From assembly GCA_031216915.1 (NCBI GenBank), contig CM062289.1, positions 449,320,866 through 449,384,865 of the forward strand: DNA of 64,000 nt. Reading direction: 5' to 3'. Each line of letters begins with the position of its first letter. Position 1 is the first letter of the stretch. Origin of the DNA: Pictodentalium vernedei (Eukaryota > Mollusca > Scaphopoda > Dentaliida > Dentaliidae). A program made the position numbers and the translations under genes. The notes beneath the pieces were generated by a model. The model was given only the letters and a program-made list of their open reading frames with translations, was not told the origin of the DNA and did no database searches. Shown piece by piece: positions 43,992-55,203 of the stretch.

Positions 43992-45557
43992 ACTCAAAGT
44001 TTGCTAGGCACCAAGTATATCTAACTACCTGTTTTACGTTTTAGTTGAAATATTGTTATGAAAAGTGTTTATATTTGTTATTTAATTATATCTTTGATGA
44101 TTTAAGTACAGAAACTAAGATTTTGTTTGTGTTTGACATTATTTTTTAGCTTTTGAATACGATAATCATGGAAAATGGATATTATTAGTAAAAGAGGAAT
44201 TTTTTCAATTTGATGGAGCGAACTGGTATGGGTTCAGTATCGAGTATGAGGCCCATTACGATTAAATACAGCTTGACAACGCCTTTTCAAGCTCCCTGTC
44301 AGGTTCCGGATGGTTCTATGTGGGATGTTGTTCCATTCTTGGACCAGCATGGCACCAAGCTCCTGGACACTTCTTGGCTGGACAGGACGGGCTGAAATTG
44401 CAATCTGCAACTCCTTCCAGACATGTTCGATTGGATTGAGGTCATGGGATCTTGCTGGCCAGTCCAAACGCTCAACCCCCTCCCCCTGTCGGTGCCCCCT
44501 GACAGCATGGGCAACATTAGGACGGGCATTATCGTCCATCAGAATGAATCTATCACCCACTGCACCTGCATACAATCTGAGGTGGAATTCAGGATCTCAT
44601 CAATGTACCAATGTGCAGTCAATGTACCACGGTCAAGGACATGGAGCTCTGTAAGTCCATACCAGCTGATGTCGCACCAGACCATTATTGACCCTCCACC
44701 ATTGCGGTGATGCTCAGCAATGTTGGCTGCATGGAATAGCTCTCCTGGTCTTCTCCACATCCTAGAACACCCATCTGTGTAGTCTAGGCGGTACCTTGAC
44801 TCATCTGTAAAAAGGACCGGTCGCCAATCTTCTGTGGTCCATCCAACATGGTCCATGGCCAATTCATATCGTGCCTAGTGGTGGTTCTGGGACAGCGGAA
44901 TGCGAATACATGGTCTTCTCCATCAGAGACCACCTTCGTGCAAACCTTGCCCGGATAGTCTGCGTCGAAACATTTATCCCGGATGCATTCTGAAGGTCGC
45001 TGCGAAGCTGGGTTGCTGTGGCAAAGCGGCTCCTACGGGCCTAAATGATCAAAAACCGGTCTTTAACTGCACATCTTGCCTTGTTTCTGCCACCACCATG
45101 CCATATTACTGGTGTGTCATACTGCTAAAATCTTGCTCAGACTCTTAGTGATCATCATATGGTGCACACCAAGGACTTCATCAATCTGACGACGGGTAGC
45201 CCCTTACTCCACCATCCCTACAGCCAGCTAGTCACATTTCTGCTTCAGACAAATGTCTTCTTACATTTGCATTTGCCATATTCAATCATTATATCACAAG
45301 AGTTTGTGTTGAAATGAAGAATGAATACCCTACACATGTCATGTACATGTAGACAGTACACGGAAACATCATGAAAATCAAGGGGTACATGCCTTCCATG
45401 ACTGTCACGAAAAGTCTGCCTGTCAAGAGAGCTAATGTCAACACTGGGGACCATCTCAATACATCCCTCAATCATATCCTCCAAAAATATCGCAAATATG
45501 TCACAAGCAAATTTCACAATGATGTGTCAAATATGTGGTGCCAAGCAAACTTTGAGT
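43992..45557 (-). mobile_element. Tc1-like DNA transposon, defective
   Basis: The terminal inverted repeats are ACTCAAAGTTTGCTAGGCAC on the left and its near-exact inverse ending GCAAACTTTGAGT on the right. The 1566-bp length fits a complete Tc1-like element. It encloses one transposase frame set on the minus strand. TA target duplication is not evident at the junctions as I set them. Confidence 0.85.
44234..45250 (-). pseudogene. Tc1-like transposase, frameshifted
   Basis: Catalytic motifs occur in order: FTDES (first Asp), MDDNARPN (second Asp) and NPIEHVWKEL (Glu). Thirty-four residues separate the second Asp from the Glu, the DD34E spacing of Tc1. The N-terminal helix-turn-helix part (ATRRQIDEVLGVHHMMITKS) is readable near 45140-45230. 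The frame changes near 44560, once or more in 44860-45130, and an in-frame stop interrupts it, so no full protein can be made. The catalytic residues themselves are preserved. Confidence 0.9.
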
Positions 45558-45568
45558 AGTATATAATC

Positions 45569-45711
45569 CATCATCACCTGATGTGTGCGATGGAAAAATC
45601 TCGTCTGAGGGCCAGATTTTTGGGCCGGTCACTCGGGAAGCCTCGTGACCGATCCCAAAATCGACCCCCTCGCGTGAACTTTTTCCATCTCTCGCATCAG
45701 ATCATGATGGG
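45569..45711. repeat. Imperfect palindrome beside the Tc1 element
   Basis: ATGTGTGCGATGGAAAAAT...GGGCCGGTCACTCGGG pairs with CCTCGTGACCGATCCC...TTTTTCCATCTCTCGCAT. Arms are about 60 bp. It begins a dozen bases outside the Tc1 right end. Confidence 0.7.
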
Positions 45712-46968
45712 TCATTTTTCTGCCACTCTCAGACCATCGTGCATACGAGTGGGCTTGTTTGTGACATTGTGGCCGGCACGGGTAACCTGAAAGATTGAGT
45801 GACACCTCGAATTTGTACACAAGGAAATGTACCCGAACTGTAAGCTCACCTCATCCTGAGCAAAAAGAAAGCCTAAAATGGATTGTGAAGATACCAAATA
45901 AAAAAACAGAAACGAAAACTAATTTTTTACCTCTTTGCCTTATACAAGTAGAAGACGTCAATGGCAAAAAAAAGAGAAGATTTATAAAATTCCATTTGTT
46001 TGTCAAAAACATACCTTACGGTCCCGTGCGCTCGTTCTAATCGGAGGGAGAGGGACGGGGGGGGGGGAGGGGGGGGGGGCTTATGTTATATTTTGGAGGT
46101 AAACACTAAAACAGCCAAACCAATAAAATTTGAGTGACAATATCGGGGTTATGGTACGTAAAGTATTAACCACGTTGACATCGAGACCAAAGGAACGTAT
46201 GATATCCTCAGAGCTATTTTTTGCGGATCTTGTTTACCCAATAAAATTGGATAAATGAATGAGTGTCAACAAAGTGCCAAACGCCTTAGCACTCTGTGCC
46301 ACCATATACCCATCAGAACTAATACAGTGAGAGAGCATCTCCAGTTTAGTGATGCCTAAAAAGCGTGGGATGCGTGGGCGTCAAATAAGTGTGCTCAATC
46401 ACAAGTGCGTATATTTTTAGCTTCATCACACAAGCGCAAAGTCAACGTTTAACAATTGACAACAAGCAGTTTGATATGAAATAAGGAGGCTAAGCAAAAT
46501 TAAACTGCACTTGTTGAGCTTTTGCGACACGTATTGAGACGCGTTAATGGATTTCCTTTCAACATAAAACCATCAGTGTACCGAACAACTGCATTCCAGT
46601 AACAATGGCGAAAAGCAACATGAATTAAGAGAGCTTTTTGCAAAGACACCAATTCGTTGAAAACACCACGAAATGATTAATGATCGTTCCGGGCAGTCTC
46701 GGGAGGTACTCAGCGTGCGATATTGGTAATCGGGTGTCGAGTGACAGGATATTGACAGCAGATTTCTTAAACTGTACAGACATAACACGTCTTATATCGT
46801 AAAACAGCACATATTCTTTGCAACGCTGCACGAGTGCCCCCGATTCGAATGTTTTGAGACTTAAGAATAATGGCATCATCACTGTAAAGAAGGTTTTGAA
46901 ACAAAATGCGAATAAAAGAAGAAAAAAACCGTAGCATTCTCCGTGTACCGATTCCAAGGTACCATTTC
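45712..46968. other. Unassigned, one G-rich tract
   Basis: A G-rich run occupies 46057-46079. Overlapping minus-strand frames at 46573-46970 have no recognisable family. No gene called. Confidence 0.4.
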
Positions 46969-47035
46969 ATCCCCTGAGTTCCAACGTGTTCTATGTGCCA
47001 GTAGGCACATAGAACACATTGGAACTCAAGAGACG
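46969..47035. mobile_element. HP-G hairpin copy 4
   Basis: CATCCCCTGAGTTCCAACGT pairs with its inverse ending CTCAAGAGACG, with ATTT on either side. Confidence 0.85.
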
Positions 47036-47619
47036 ATTTGCTATTTTGTTCTCAGACGTTGTAAACAATTGTTCGTCAGTTTTATAATAATTTTCCATGT
47101 GCGCGGGAACGTTCAGTTTAGAATTCGGTGACGCCTTGAAAAAAAGTTCCGTTCACCTTTTCCACTCTCCCAAGCAGAGAAGGGTTTAAATACCGGCACG
47201 CCAACCAGTATTACTGCCCAAGCCCGTAGAGAGGGGTGGGGTAGTTCGAACCATTCATCCCCATTCATAGAACTGGATTGTTTGAACATCAGCGAAAATA
47301 TCAGAACTCAATCTGCCCCACCCTGCCCAAAGATGGCGGGACGCCAAGTCAATAACGCGATGACTCCTCCCAATCGGTGACGTTTGATGACGTGACCGCT
47401 GTGTCGCTGTGATACTAGGATTAACATTTATCTATTGACTAAAGCGAATTTTTTGATTTGATTGGTTGATAGATACGTGGTATGAGACCATATTCATTGA
47501 AACCCACGATACGTCCGCCCAGCCACTGACAAATTTCCCATACCCAGTGGAAGCCTCATTCCGAAATCTACAAATTGTCCATACCCCGTAGAAGACGCGT
47601 CATTCCAGTTTTACAGTGT
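47036..47619. other. Unassigned
   Basis: No recognised gene or repeat. Confidence 0.4.
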
Positions 47620-47765
47620 ACATGTATTATATTTTAAATTTTTATCTCCGAAATATAGCTCATGACCCCTTATTGGAATGAGCTTGTCGAGTACCCTCCA
47701 ATGTGGGGTTCATAAGCTATGTTTTTGAGACAAAAAAGAAAAAAAGAAATTCAATAATTATTTTT
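47620..47765. mobile_element. TTAA-A MITE core fragment
   Basis: Only the hairpin core is left: ATAGCTCATGACCCCTTATT, then GAGCTTGTCGAG and CATAAGCTATGTTTTTGAGA. Both termini are missing, and the core is more diverged than in the other copies. Confidence 0.75.
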
Positions 47766-47924
47766 ATACTAGTCATATCGGCATATTTTCACAAAAATTC
47801 TTTTGCACAAAAATTCCACAGAAACCTGTATGGCTCAACAATGGAAGATAAAGGATCTCATGCTGTGTGTGTTCACACATGAAATAGATTGTACTTCTAA
47901 AACGGAAAGTCAATAGATAAATTC

Positions 47925-48070
47925 GTTACCCCGTGTCTGATCACGTGGTACGGGTTTTTACCTACCCGAAGCCAGCCGTATCCCATGAGGCCTTCGGCCT
48001 TCGGCCTCATGGGATACGGCTGGCTTCGGGTAGGTAAAAACCCGTACCACGTGATCAGACACGGGGTAAC
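47925..48070. repeat. 146-bp palindrome with perfect 68-bp arms
   Basis: The left arm starts GTTACCCCGTGTCTGATCAC and ends CATGAGGCC. The right arm is its exact inverse as far as I can check base by base. They are separated only by TTCGGCCTTC. No other copy is in the window and no coding is present. Confidence 0.92.
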
Positions 48071-48635
48071 TAATAATACTCCGGGGAAACTATAAACTCC
48101 GAGAAGCCCAAATGTTTTCGTCAGGTCTGAAGCGAGACCACTGCCCTCTACTCAGCCATCCTTTGTAACTTTTAATAAACGAAAATAACAGACAGCTCCG
48201 AGAGTGTTTTCTCAACAATTACATAATCGGGCATTCGTCGCCCGTCTAATAACTTCAGGTGAGATAACTTTATCGAAAGTAGATTTTCATTACGAGAAAA
48301 ATCAGGGATGAGTAGGGCTAATCCCCACCTGTACCATTTGCGACGGTTAAACCAACAGAATAAAAGACAAACATAAAAAAAAACACTTTTGTAAAATGCA
48401 TGAGGTTTTCATCCAAAGCAACAGATTTTACGACGTGCAAAGGCAGGACTTAAACTTTGCCCCGATTCGCGATTCTCAGCTTTGAGTTTCGTGAACTCAT
48501 TCTCAGATAATCAATTTTCAGTTCTTAAATAATTTAGAATTTGAGGGTTCTGTTATACCCGTTCGGGGTGCAACCAGTACATATTCGATAGTATTACAAA
48601 ATAAACCTCATATCTCTACATTTACCGGATTTTAA
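48071..48635. other. Unassigned
   Basis: No recognised gene or repeat. Confidence 0.4.
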
Positions 48636-48840
48636 CCCGGTGTAAAAGGAATGGAAGTCCGTAGGGACGTTAGTCCCTCTGGACTATTATCATGGCCGCG
48701 GAATTATAGTCCTAGGTCTAACATTTCTAGGAATAGTAGTCCGGCGGACTACTATTCCTAGAAATGTTAGACCTATGACTATAATAATAGTCCAGAGGGA
48801 CTAATTTTCCTACGGACTTCCATTCCTGTTACACCGGAAT
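48636..48840. repeat. 205-bp palindrome
   Basis: The ends CCGGTGTAAAAGGAATGGAA and the inverse TTCCATTCCTGTTACACCGG pair. Inner arms CCTCTGGACTATTAT and TAGGAATAGTAGTCC also pair, meeting at GTCCGGCGGAC. A few mismatches and a short unpaired piece lie near 48690-48705 (ATCATGGCCGCGGAATT). Confidence 0.88.
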
Positions 48841-49251
48841 AACCAGCTGAGTTTCTTGTCTTAATATACAACACCCGTTCCGTCATTCAGGATTTTGTGG
48901 TCTTGCTGGTAAAGGTTATACAACCTTGACATTGCTTTCTACTGAGGTGTTGGCTGCATGAATGGCCGGCTTAGACTTCACTAGAGATCACTACTAATTA
49001 AAAGTTTAACCCCATTACGAGGGCGCAACAGATAAGTAGAATATTCCAGGTATTTAGCCCTTTGGACCCTGGTGGTATCTTCCATGTCATTTCCATGGAA
49101 GAAATTGGAAGAATCCATATTTATTATTTGTGGGTAGACCAATTAATATTTTCAACGTGCAGCCTGCCTAAGGGCTGCAGCCGTCCTACTTAATGAAAAT
49201 ATGACGTATCATGTTCCTGGGCCGGAAAAAGAATCACTCCATTTCTAAGGG
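48841..49251. other. Unassigned
   Basis: A short phrase CAATATTTTCAACGTGCAGC at 49144 recurs near 42507 beside another MITE, possibly marking an old dispersed repeat. Nothing else is recognised. Confidence 0.4.
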
Positions 49252-49535
49252 TTAACCCTTTACCAAACACGAAAAGCAGGGACACTTGCAAATAAAATTC
49301 TTGAAGCACTATTTTTTTATATTTTGCGTTAAAAACATAGCTTATGCCCCCCACCCCCACCCCACGCCCCCCCCCCTATTGGAATGAGCTCGTTCCAATG
49401 GGGGGGGGGGGGGCATAAGCTGAGGGGTAATATACTATGTGCTTGTGACAAAAAATGAAAAGGTAATAAAAATTGAATGGATAATTTTGTGAATAGCGCT
49501 GACGGTTTTAACCGTTACGTTGGGTAAAGGGTTAA
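49252..49535. mobile_element. TTAA-A MITE with both arms C/G-expanded
   Basis: TTAA lies at 49252-49255 and 49532-49535. In most copies the inner arm has CCCC. Here the left arm carries a run of about 13 C before TATTGGAATGAGCTC, and the right arm a matching run of about 14 G after GTTCCAAT. An extra C-rich stretch (CCCCACCCCCACCCCACG) is present only on the left. Confidence 0.9.
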
Positions 49536-50803
49536 AGGTTCTTTCCTAATCTATGACAAGAATCAAACGAATATAGAAAATTGTTCTTATTATTTCTTTG
49601 AGAGAATCTTTTCCGGGTATCGATTCTGATCTTCGCAAGAACTTTATTCCCTGAAAGGTGTAAATTCCTAGTTATAAATTTGAAAAGCTGAATTTAATCT
49701 ACAAAGTATCGCAATATTTAGTTGCTTAGCTTATACTTCCCTTGAGTAACACAGTTTGTAACGGTCAAAAATACACTGTCACTTTTTATGGATGCAGAAT
49801 GAATCTGCCGTATGCTTTATCTCCGATATCTAATTGAATAAGAGCTGATATCCGTCAGTTACTCCCTGAAGAGCCAGAAGACAGTCGCCAATTTGAAATG
49901 ACATTTGTCGAAACTGTCACGAGGCAGACGCATCATGCTTCTCAAGTCGGAGAGCACGACCGAGTTAGTCACGATACTCGAAGCTCTCTCTTCGGAGGAG
50001 AATACAGCAAGTCTCCATAGGCGCATGTAAGTACGAAAAGAGAACGGAATGTCACGTTCAACAGAAGGAATTTTTACGACTTTATAGCGACATTTTATCC
50101 CGAATGCAAAAAGAAGAGAACGGGTTCGTGTGAGAGAAGATAGCGTCCGCTATTCTGATCTACCCAAACATTATATTCTCAAGTGCAACTTTATTTATTT
50201 TCTCGTTTTTACTTCATTACTTGGATCAGGTGAGCGTAGAATTGCGTTCCTGTTTTTGACAATTGTTTAACTGCAGCTCACTGAACTTGTTGTATTCAAT
50301 AGAAAAAAACTGTTCCCCATGCAACTGGAATGCTGGAAGTTCAGAGGAAAATGCCGCAACTCAGTTTGCCCCAACCCATCCCCCTAAGATGACGTCAAGT
50401 CAATCAACGTTGTACGTCCTCCCCATGATGTTGGATTCCGTAGAAGCTTTAAGCTGTGACGGGCAAAGGTCATGATGTTTACAAAGCTCTGACGCCACCG
50501 GTCTTATTCAGTTCGGAATTCCACGCTCTCATGTTGTGTTTGTTTACCCGTTCTTGTGGAAATTTGCGCGTATACAACCTTTGATGCAATATAATGTGCG
50601 TTTGCTTACAAAGATATACACAGGTATTATTTCCTGCCCAAGTTACAGATGTTCCGGTGAAAAGGTGTTCAATTCCCCTTGAAAACATCAGGTTACGAAC
50701 AGGGATGTGGCTTGAGGATTTCAGCTGGGGGGTGCCAACGGTGTAAATTCCAACTGTGAGTAGTTTCGATAGGTGGTTGCACTGCAGCGGTGGGTGATAT
50801 CTT
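49536..50803. other. Unassigned
   Basis: No recognised gene or repeat in 1.2 kb. Frames at 50263 (plus) and 50479 (minus) lack family resemblance. Confidence 0.4.
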
Positions 50804-51052
50804 TTAACCCTTTAACCAACGAATCGCCCGCATCCGCCCGCGTAATATGCAAATACAGCTGCTGAAAAAAATATTATTTTTCGAAACATTTCAACAAAAC
50901 CATATCATGTGACCCCTCTGTGGTACGAGCTCGTCGAGCTCGTTCCAAAGAGGGGTCACGTGATATGGTTTTGTTGATTTTTTTTTTTAAATTTAAAAAA
51001 TGATATTTAAATTAATTAATTTTGAAATCGTCTGCGTTGGGTAAAGGGTTAA
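50804..51052. mobile_element. TTAA-B MITE copy 6
   Basis: TTAA lies at 50804-50807 and 51049-51052. The left end is CCCTTTAACCAACGAATCG and the right CTGCGTTGGGTAAAGGG. The centre GAGCTCGTCGAGCTC is intact. Confidence 0.94.
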
Positions 51053-51387
51053 AGTGATTATATATATATATATATATACACATGTATGCTTATGAACCCT
51101 TCCGAACATTTTCACTAGTCCTGAAACGGAAAAAGCATCATTTATAATGTGTCTGGGTCAGAAAATTTACCGGATTGATGTCAGAGTCGAAATTTTGAGG
51201 CCAATGTCAATTTTAGAGTAGGAAATTTGAAACTCAAGTTTCCAGTTGGAAATAAAAGATCAAAATTTCTCATCATTAAGTTGGATTTTTTTCATGAACA
51301 ATGTTAATTTATTGAATTTCCAACTATTTGATTTTTGACTTCGGAATTTCCAACTATTGAAAAAAAATACAAAAATACTCCTAGCTG
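51053..51387. other. Unassigned, TA microsatellite
   Basis: A (TA)n run lies at 51059-51078. The 51230-51360 region repeats GGAAATT and CCAACTATT phrases, perhaps a decayed repeat. No gene. Confidence 0.45.
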
Positions 51388-51760
51388 AGGGGGGGGGGGG
51401 TGCGAGCCCCCCCCCCCCCCCCCCCCCCCTTTGTCGCCACATCACTGGTTATAAACATAATGTGTGGAACTATATCCAGCGTAATCATACAACTACAGCG
51501 GTGATGAGTCTTCATTTCTAATTGTAATGCTTTCAAAATGTTGATCAAATCAAGTCTTCGATTGAGCAATATTTCTAGCTTTGTTTCACAGAAAATGAAT
51601 CTTTAGGAATTTTTAAAAAATTTAATCGTCTGGAATGTATCGTGTGATTGTTAAAGCGATCGTTAAAAACCTACCGAAATATTACAGACAAGTGACCTAT
51701 TTGAGGGCCAGTTCCGGGCCATAACAGCGTCGAATTCCTAACAGAATTTAAGCGATGGCT
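51388..51760. repeat. M repeat copy 1 with paired G/C runs
   Basis: A 12-G run, TGCGAG and a 24-C run start it. TTGTGTGGAAC-like sequence, CAAATCAAGTCTTCGATTGA, GTCTGGAATGTATC, ACCGAAATATT and CCATAACAGCGTCGAATTCC follow. All of these are shared with 54152-54470. Confidence 0.7.
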
Positions 51761-52058
51761 TCAGAGATGGAGAGTTTACCTTGCACGAAAATTAATTACA
51801 CGATATCAGCTTTTCAATTTTGGTGAATGTTTTTTTTTGTCAAGAATAACAAAAATATGTTATAAGTATTCAATTTGTATTGCCGCAAAAAATGTTCTCA
51901 TCGGCACCATATTCATGTTCATAGACAACAAAGAATATTATTCTATAAAAAGAGTTCGGTGATTGCGGGGCGTCTGAAAACTGAAGACCTTCCGAGAATA
52001 TTGCTGTTGTCGAGCAGTATGTATTTACAACAACATCCCCCCCCCCCCCCCCTCCATC
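51761..52058. other. Unassigned, C run
   Basis: A C run lies at 52037-52052, directly before hAT-1 copy 2. Nothing else is recognised. Confidence 0.4.
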
Positions 52059-53202
52059 TAGTGTTCAATCGATAACTAAAAATGGTCGTTGCCGATGCTG
52101 ATTCCGATTGTAATACCGTGCACTACTAGACAAGTCGAGGCTCGAAAGAACAACATTAACCTGAACATTTTTCACACTGTTATACTTCGTTGACTGAGGT
52201 CGTAGTAAAATTACCAGTCGCGATCAGAGCCATGTTTACCGCCCAAGTGCGTGCGACTGGGAATTGTACTGCGACCTGAGTCAATGAAGTGCTACCTTCA
52301 CTTTTCAGGTATGAACTGGCTATTGCCGCAAGTACGCTCGATTGTAAGCTTTACAGTTAAAACTAGAAGTCCTGCCATGAAATGCGCACAAATAGCAAGC
52401 TGATATGCGCGTTAATGTACACGTTATGACCCAAGTAAAACTATCAAATTCTTTACATATGGCCTGTGCACAAGCAATGTTTCAGCCAATGGACCTCCGG
52501 GTAACCCGGAGGTCCATTGGCAGAAACATTGCATGTGTTTGCTATGAGTAACCAGGAGGACCTGCCGTGCTTTGGATCCCATTCGATATGGCAACTGCGC
52601 GCAATTCCAACGCGCAATTAAGCCTAGATAAGCGCACTATTCGTGACAGGACTTCTAGTTTTAACTGTACATGTCGTTTAACTTGTATATCTCGTAAAGG
52701 GGCGTCAAGAGAGATTAAGAATACGCATTGTGGTTGTTTCGCAAGTTTGTTGAATGGTATCATTGACATCATTCTACATTAGCAACTGAACAATTGCAGA
52801 AGATATAGACTTCGTAACAGGAGTTGTCAGTTTGGGAGGAACTTCAAGTAATATTCATCTGTTTTCTATGATTGACATTTGGGGGATGACAGACATGATA
52901 GAATACATTGACAGTATTTTTCCCTCAACTTCGATACTTTGATACAGTACAGTTTCCTACGATATACCGGTACCTTTAAAACAATACCGGTATTCACCCA
53001 GTATCATTCTCAGTACCGGTAATTACCGGTTTAACGGTATACCATGCAGCACTAAAAGATAATAAAATGCGGTTAATGAGTGATCACAAAATGCTTGGTA
53101 ACAATCGGTTGAACCGATGTTCCAGGATCCGTTGCCCTTGTCATTCGATTGCCCAAAATCGGCCGATTGTGGTGGCAGGTTCCGATTATCGGTTGAACAC
53201 TA
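52059..53202. mobile_element. hAT-1 copy 2, nested insertions
   Basis: The ends are TAGTGTTCAATCGATAAC and the inverse GATTATCGGTTGAACACTA. Relative to 712-1329 it lies in the opposite orientation. PAL-D copy 3 is inserted inside. A further segment (about 52800-53055) ending GGTATACCATGCAGCACTA looks like a hAT-3 fragment. The 8-bp duplication is unclear because the left flank is a C run. Confidence 0.78.
52352..52669. mobile_element. PAL-D palindromic element copy 3
   Basis: The ends are TACAGTTAAAACTAGAAGTC and the inverse GACTTCTAGTTTTAACTGTA. The core CCAATGGACCTCCGGGTAAC forms the hairpin. It splits hAT-1 copy 2. Confidence 0.92.
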
Positions 53203-53250
53203 TCCCCCATCCAGGGTACGTAGGTGGACGCACTTTTCTATATGAGACTC

Positions 53251-54151
53251 ATGGGGAGGCCACCAAAAATTGCAAGACGTGACGTGACGTGGGGGTGGGT
53301 GTAGTCTCTTGAGTGCGCCAAAAATGTGCATTTCCAACCTGTGCAATTTTTTGAATTTTTTAAAAATATATCAATATATCAGCTAATATACACCACCATT
53401 TGTGTTTCAAACCTTAAAGATGATGCTGTAGATCACACTCTTAACATAAATACAACATCAGAAGGCTTTGTATGTGAGAATATTGAGCTTAATCTGGGAA
53501 AATGTCACACGTTAGTAGGGGGTGGATGTCTTGTTCGAAATGTAGAAAATATGCAGGCAATATTTTTGGAACAATTCAAATGAAAATTTGTTCCCGTATA
53601 TGTACACCTGCTCTGGCTAAGTCTGATAATGAACAGCTTGTCCTCTGTACATTGGGGCCCACAGCAGCCCACAGAGGTTTAAATTGTTGGTACCAGTTTA
53701 ACCCTTTACCTAACATGAAAAGCAGACGACACTTGCCAAAAAATGATTGAATAACTATTTTTTTTTATTTTTTGTCTCAAAAACATAGGTTATGACCCCT
53801 CATTGGAACGAGCTCAACGAGCTCGTTCCAATGAGTGGTCATAACCTATGTTTTTGAGACAAAAAAATGAAAAAATAGTAAGAATTAATTGGTGATTTTT
53901 TTAGAATAGCGCTGGCCGGTTTTGGCCGTTACGTTGGGTAAAGGGCTAAGGACATTATGAAAACCCCTTAAAGACAGCTGTGCCTACTAAGTTTATAAGT
54001 TTATTTTGGATTTTAATGGGAGAGTGGGGGTGGGTGTCTGAGTACGGTAGTAGAAAATTTGCACGTAGTGGGTGGGTGGGTGTAAAAAGGAGCCGAATGA
54101 AAAATAGGACGTCACGTCTTGCAAATTTTTAGTGCCCCCCCCCCCCCCCCT
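53251..54151. mobile_element. Element K copy 2
   Basis: The left end is GGGGAGGCCACCAAAAATTG, then CAAGACGTGACGTGACG. The right end is GTCACGTCTTGCAAATTTTT, then AGTGC and a C run. The left end has only four G, so the long runs in copy 1 are not essential. TTAA-A copy 12 is nested at 53698-53949. The 1708-2585 copy has a SINE instead. Confidence 0.72.
53698..53949. mobile_element. TTAA-A MITE copy 12, nested in K
   Basis: TTAACCCTTTACCTAACATG on the left and GTTGGGTAAAGGGCTAA on the right. The hairpin centre is GAGCTCAACGAGCTC. Complete. Confidence 0.94.
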
Positions 54152-54470
54152 TTTGTGCGACTTATGATAATTTGTGGAACAATCCGGCGTAATCATAACA
54201 CTAAGGCTGTGTTGAGGCTTCGTTTCTGATTGTAATGTCATCAAAATGTCGATTAAATCAAATCTCGATTGAGCAACATTTCTAGCTTTAATTCACTGAA
54301 AATGAAGCTTCATGAAATTTTTCAGATCAAATTGTCTGGAATGTATCTTCTGGCCGTAAAAGCGAACCGTAGGTTCGCTTTTCCAACCAACCGAAATATT
54401 CTGGACGCGTGACCTATTTTGGGACTAGACTAGTTCCAGACCATTCTTTACAGAATATGAGTGGTGGATT
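54152..54470. repeat. M repeat copy 2
   Basis: Starts directly after the C run that ends K. It shares AATCAAATCTCGATTGAGCA, GTCTGGAATGTATC and ACCGAAATATTCTGGACGCG with M copies 1 and 3. A small perfect hairpin AAAGCGAACCGTAGGTTCGC lies near 54360. Confidence 0.65.
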
Positions 54471-54884
54471 GAATGCTTGGAAAATAAGGAAAGAAAGGCA
54501 AATTTACCACCAATGGTCCCAGTTGGCTCCACACAATACCTCGAACGTCTGGCATCCGATTAGCGTTTGCTCTTAAGAGCATTTGAGCCCTTAATAAGTA
54601 ATGATCCATTAATAATTAACCGACAAGAAGACTGACAAGGAAGTCTCGTGGGGTGCTGTACCAATATTCATCAGTCACCGAAACAGCGATCTGAATCTGA
54701 TGTGCCATGTTGTCAATACACTATATTCAATAAAAGGAACAGGGCTTTCAATAGATCCACGAGTTTCGACTTTTATGAAATGATCTCTTGAGAGTCATAA
54801 AACGGCAGCTTACCCACTGCTGTTCGACACATGCATTATACATCCTCGAGAATGTGGTGTACGGCGGGTACAGAGCACCTGACG
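54471..54884. other. Unassigned
   Basis: No recognised gene or repeat. Confidence 0.4.
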
Positions 54885-55115
54885 ACCGGTCTTGATTATT
54901 ACACCGACGGTTCAAAAGTTCAGAACAACAAAGCTTTGAATGTACCTAAAAGAGAATCAATCGTCTTCGTTGTTTACTTGAGGTTGGTCACCTGACTTCA
55001 AGTTCATTTTTAACAACTTCAAAGAGAGGGAGAGGGGGGGGGGGGGGGTACGAATAATCGATTATTATCGATTATTTGCGACGATTAATCGATTCCTAAA
55101 TTAAAAAATCGTGAC
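54885..55115. mobile_element. hAT-5 right half
   Basis: Matches the right half of 13767-14208 from the internal hairpin (CTTGATTATTACACCGACGG) to the end AAAAAATCGTGAC. A G run at 55036-55049 interrupts it. The left half and both target duplications are missing. Confidence 0.8.
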
Positions 55116-55203
55116 TTATCTTAAGGGGCTGTAGGATTAAATTATTGGTGATCCTTCTTAACTTCTCGCTATTATTATTATGTGATGAAAAAAGGCAGGT
55201 AAT
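55116..55203. other. Short unassigned spacer
   Basis: Nothing recognised. Confidence 0.4.

Noticed and set aside
46573..46970. Two overlapping minus-strand frames as exons
   Set aside because: No domain recognised, and the frames overlap in different phases with no splice logic visible.
53203..53210. Target duplication for hAT-1 copy 2
   Set aside because: The right flank TCCCCCAT and left flank CCTCCATC do not match convincingly. The C run on the left prevents a decision.
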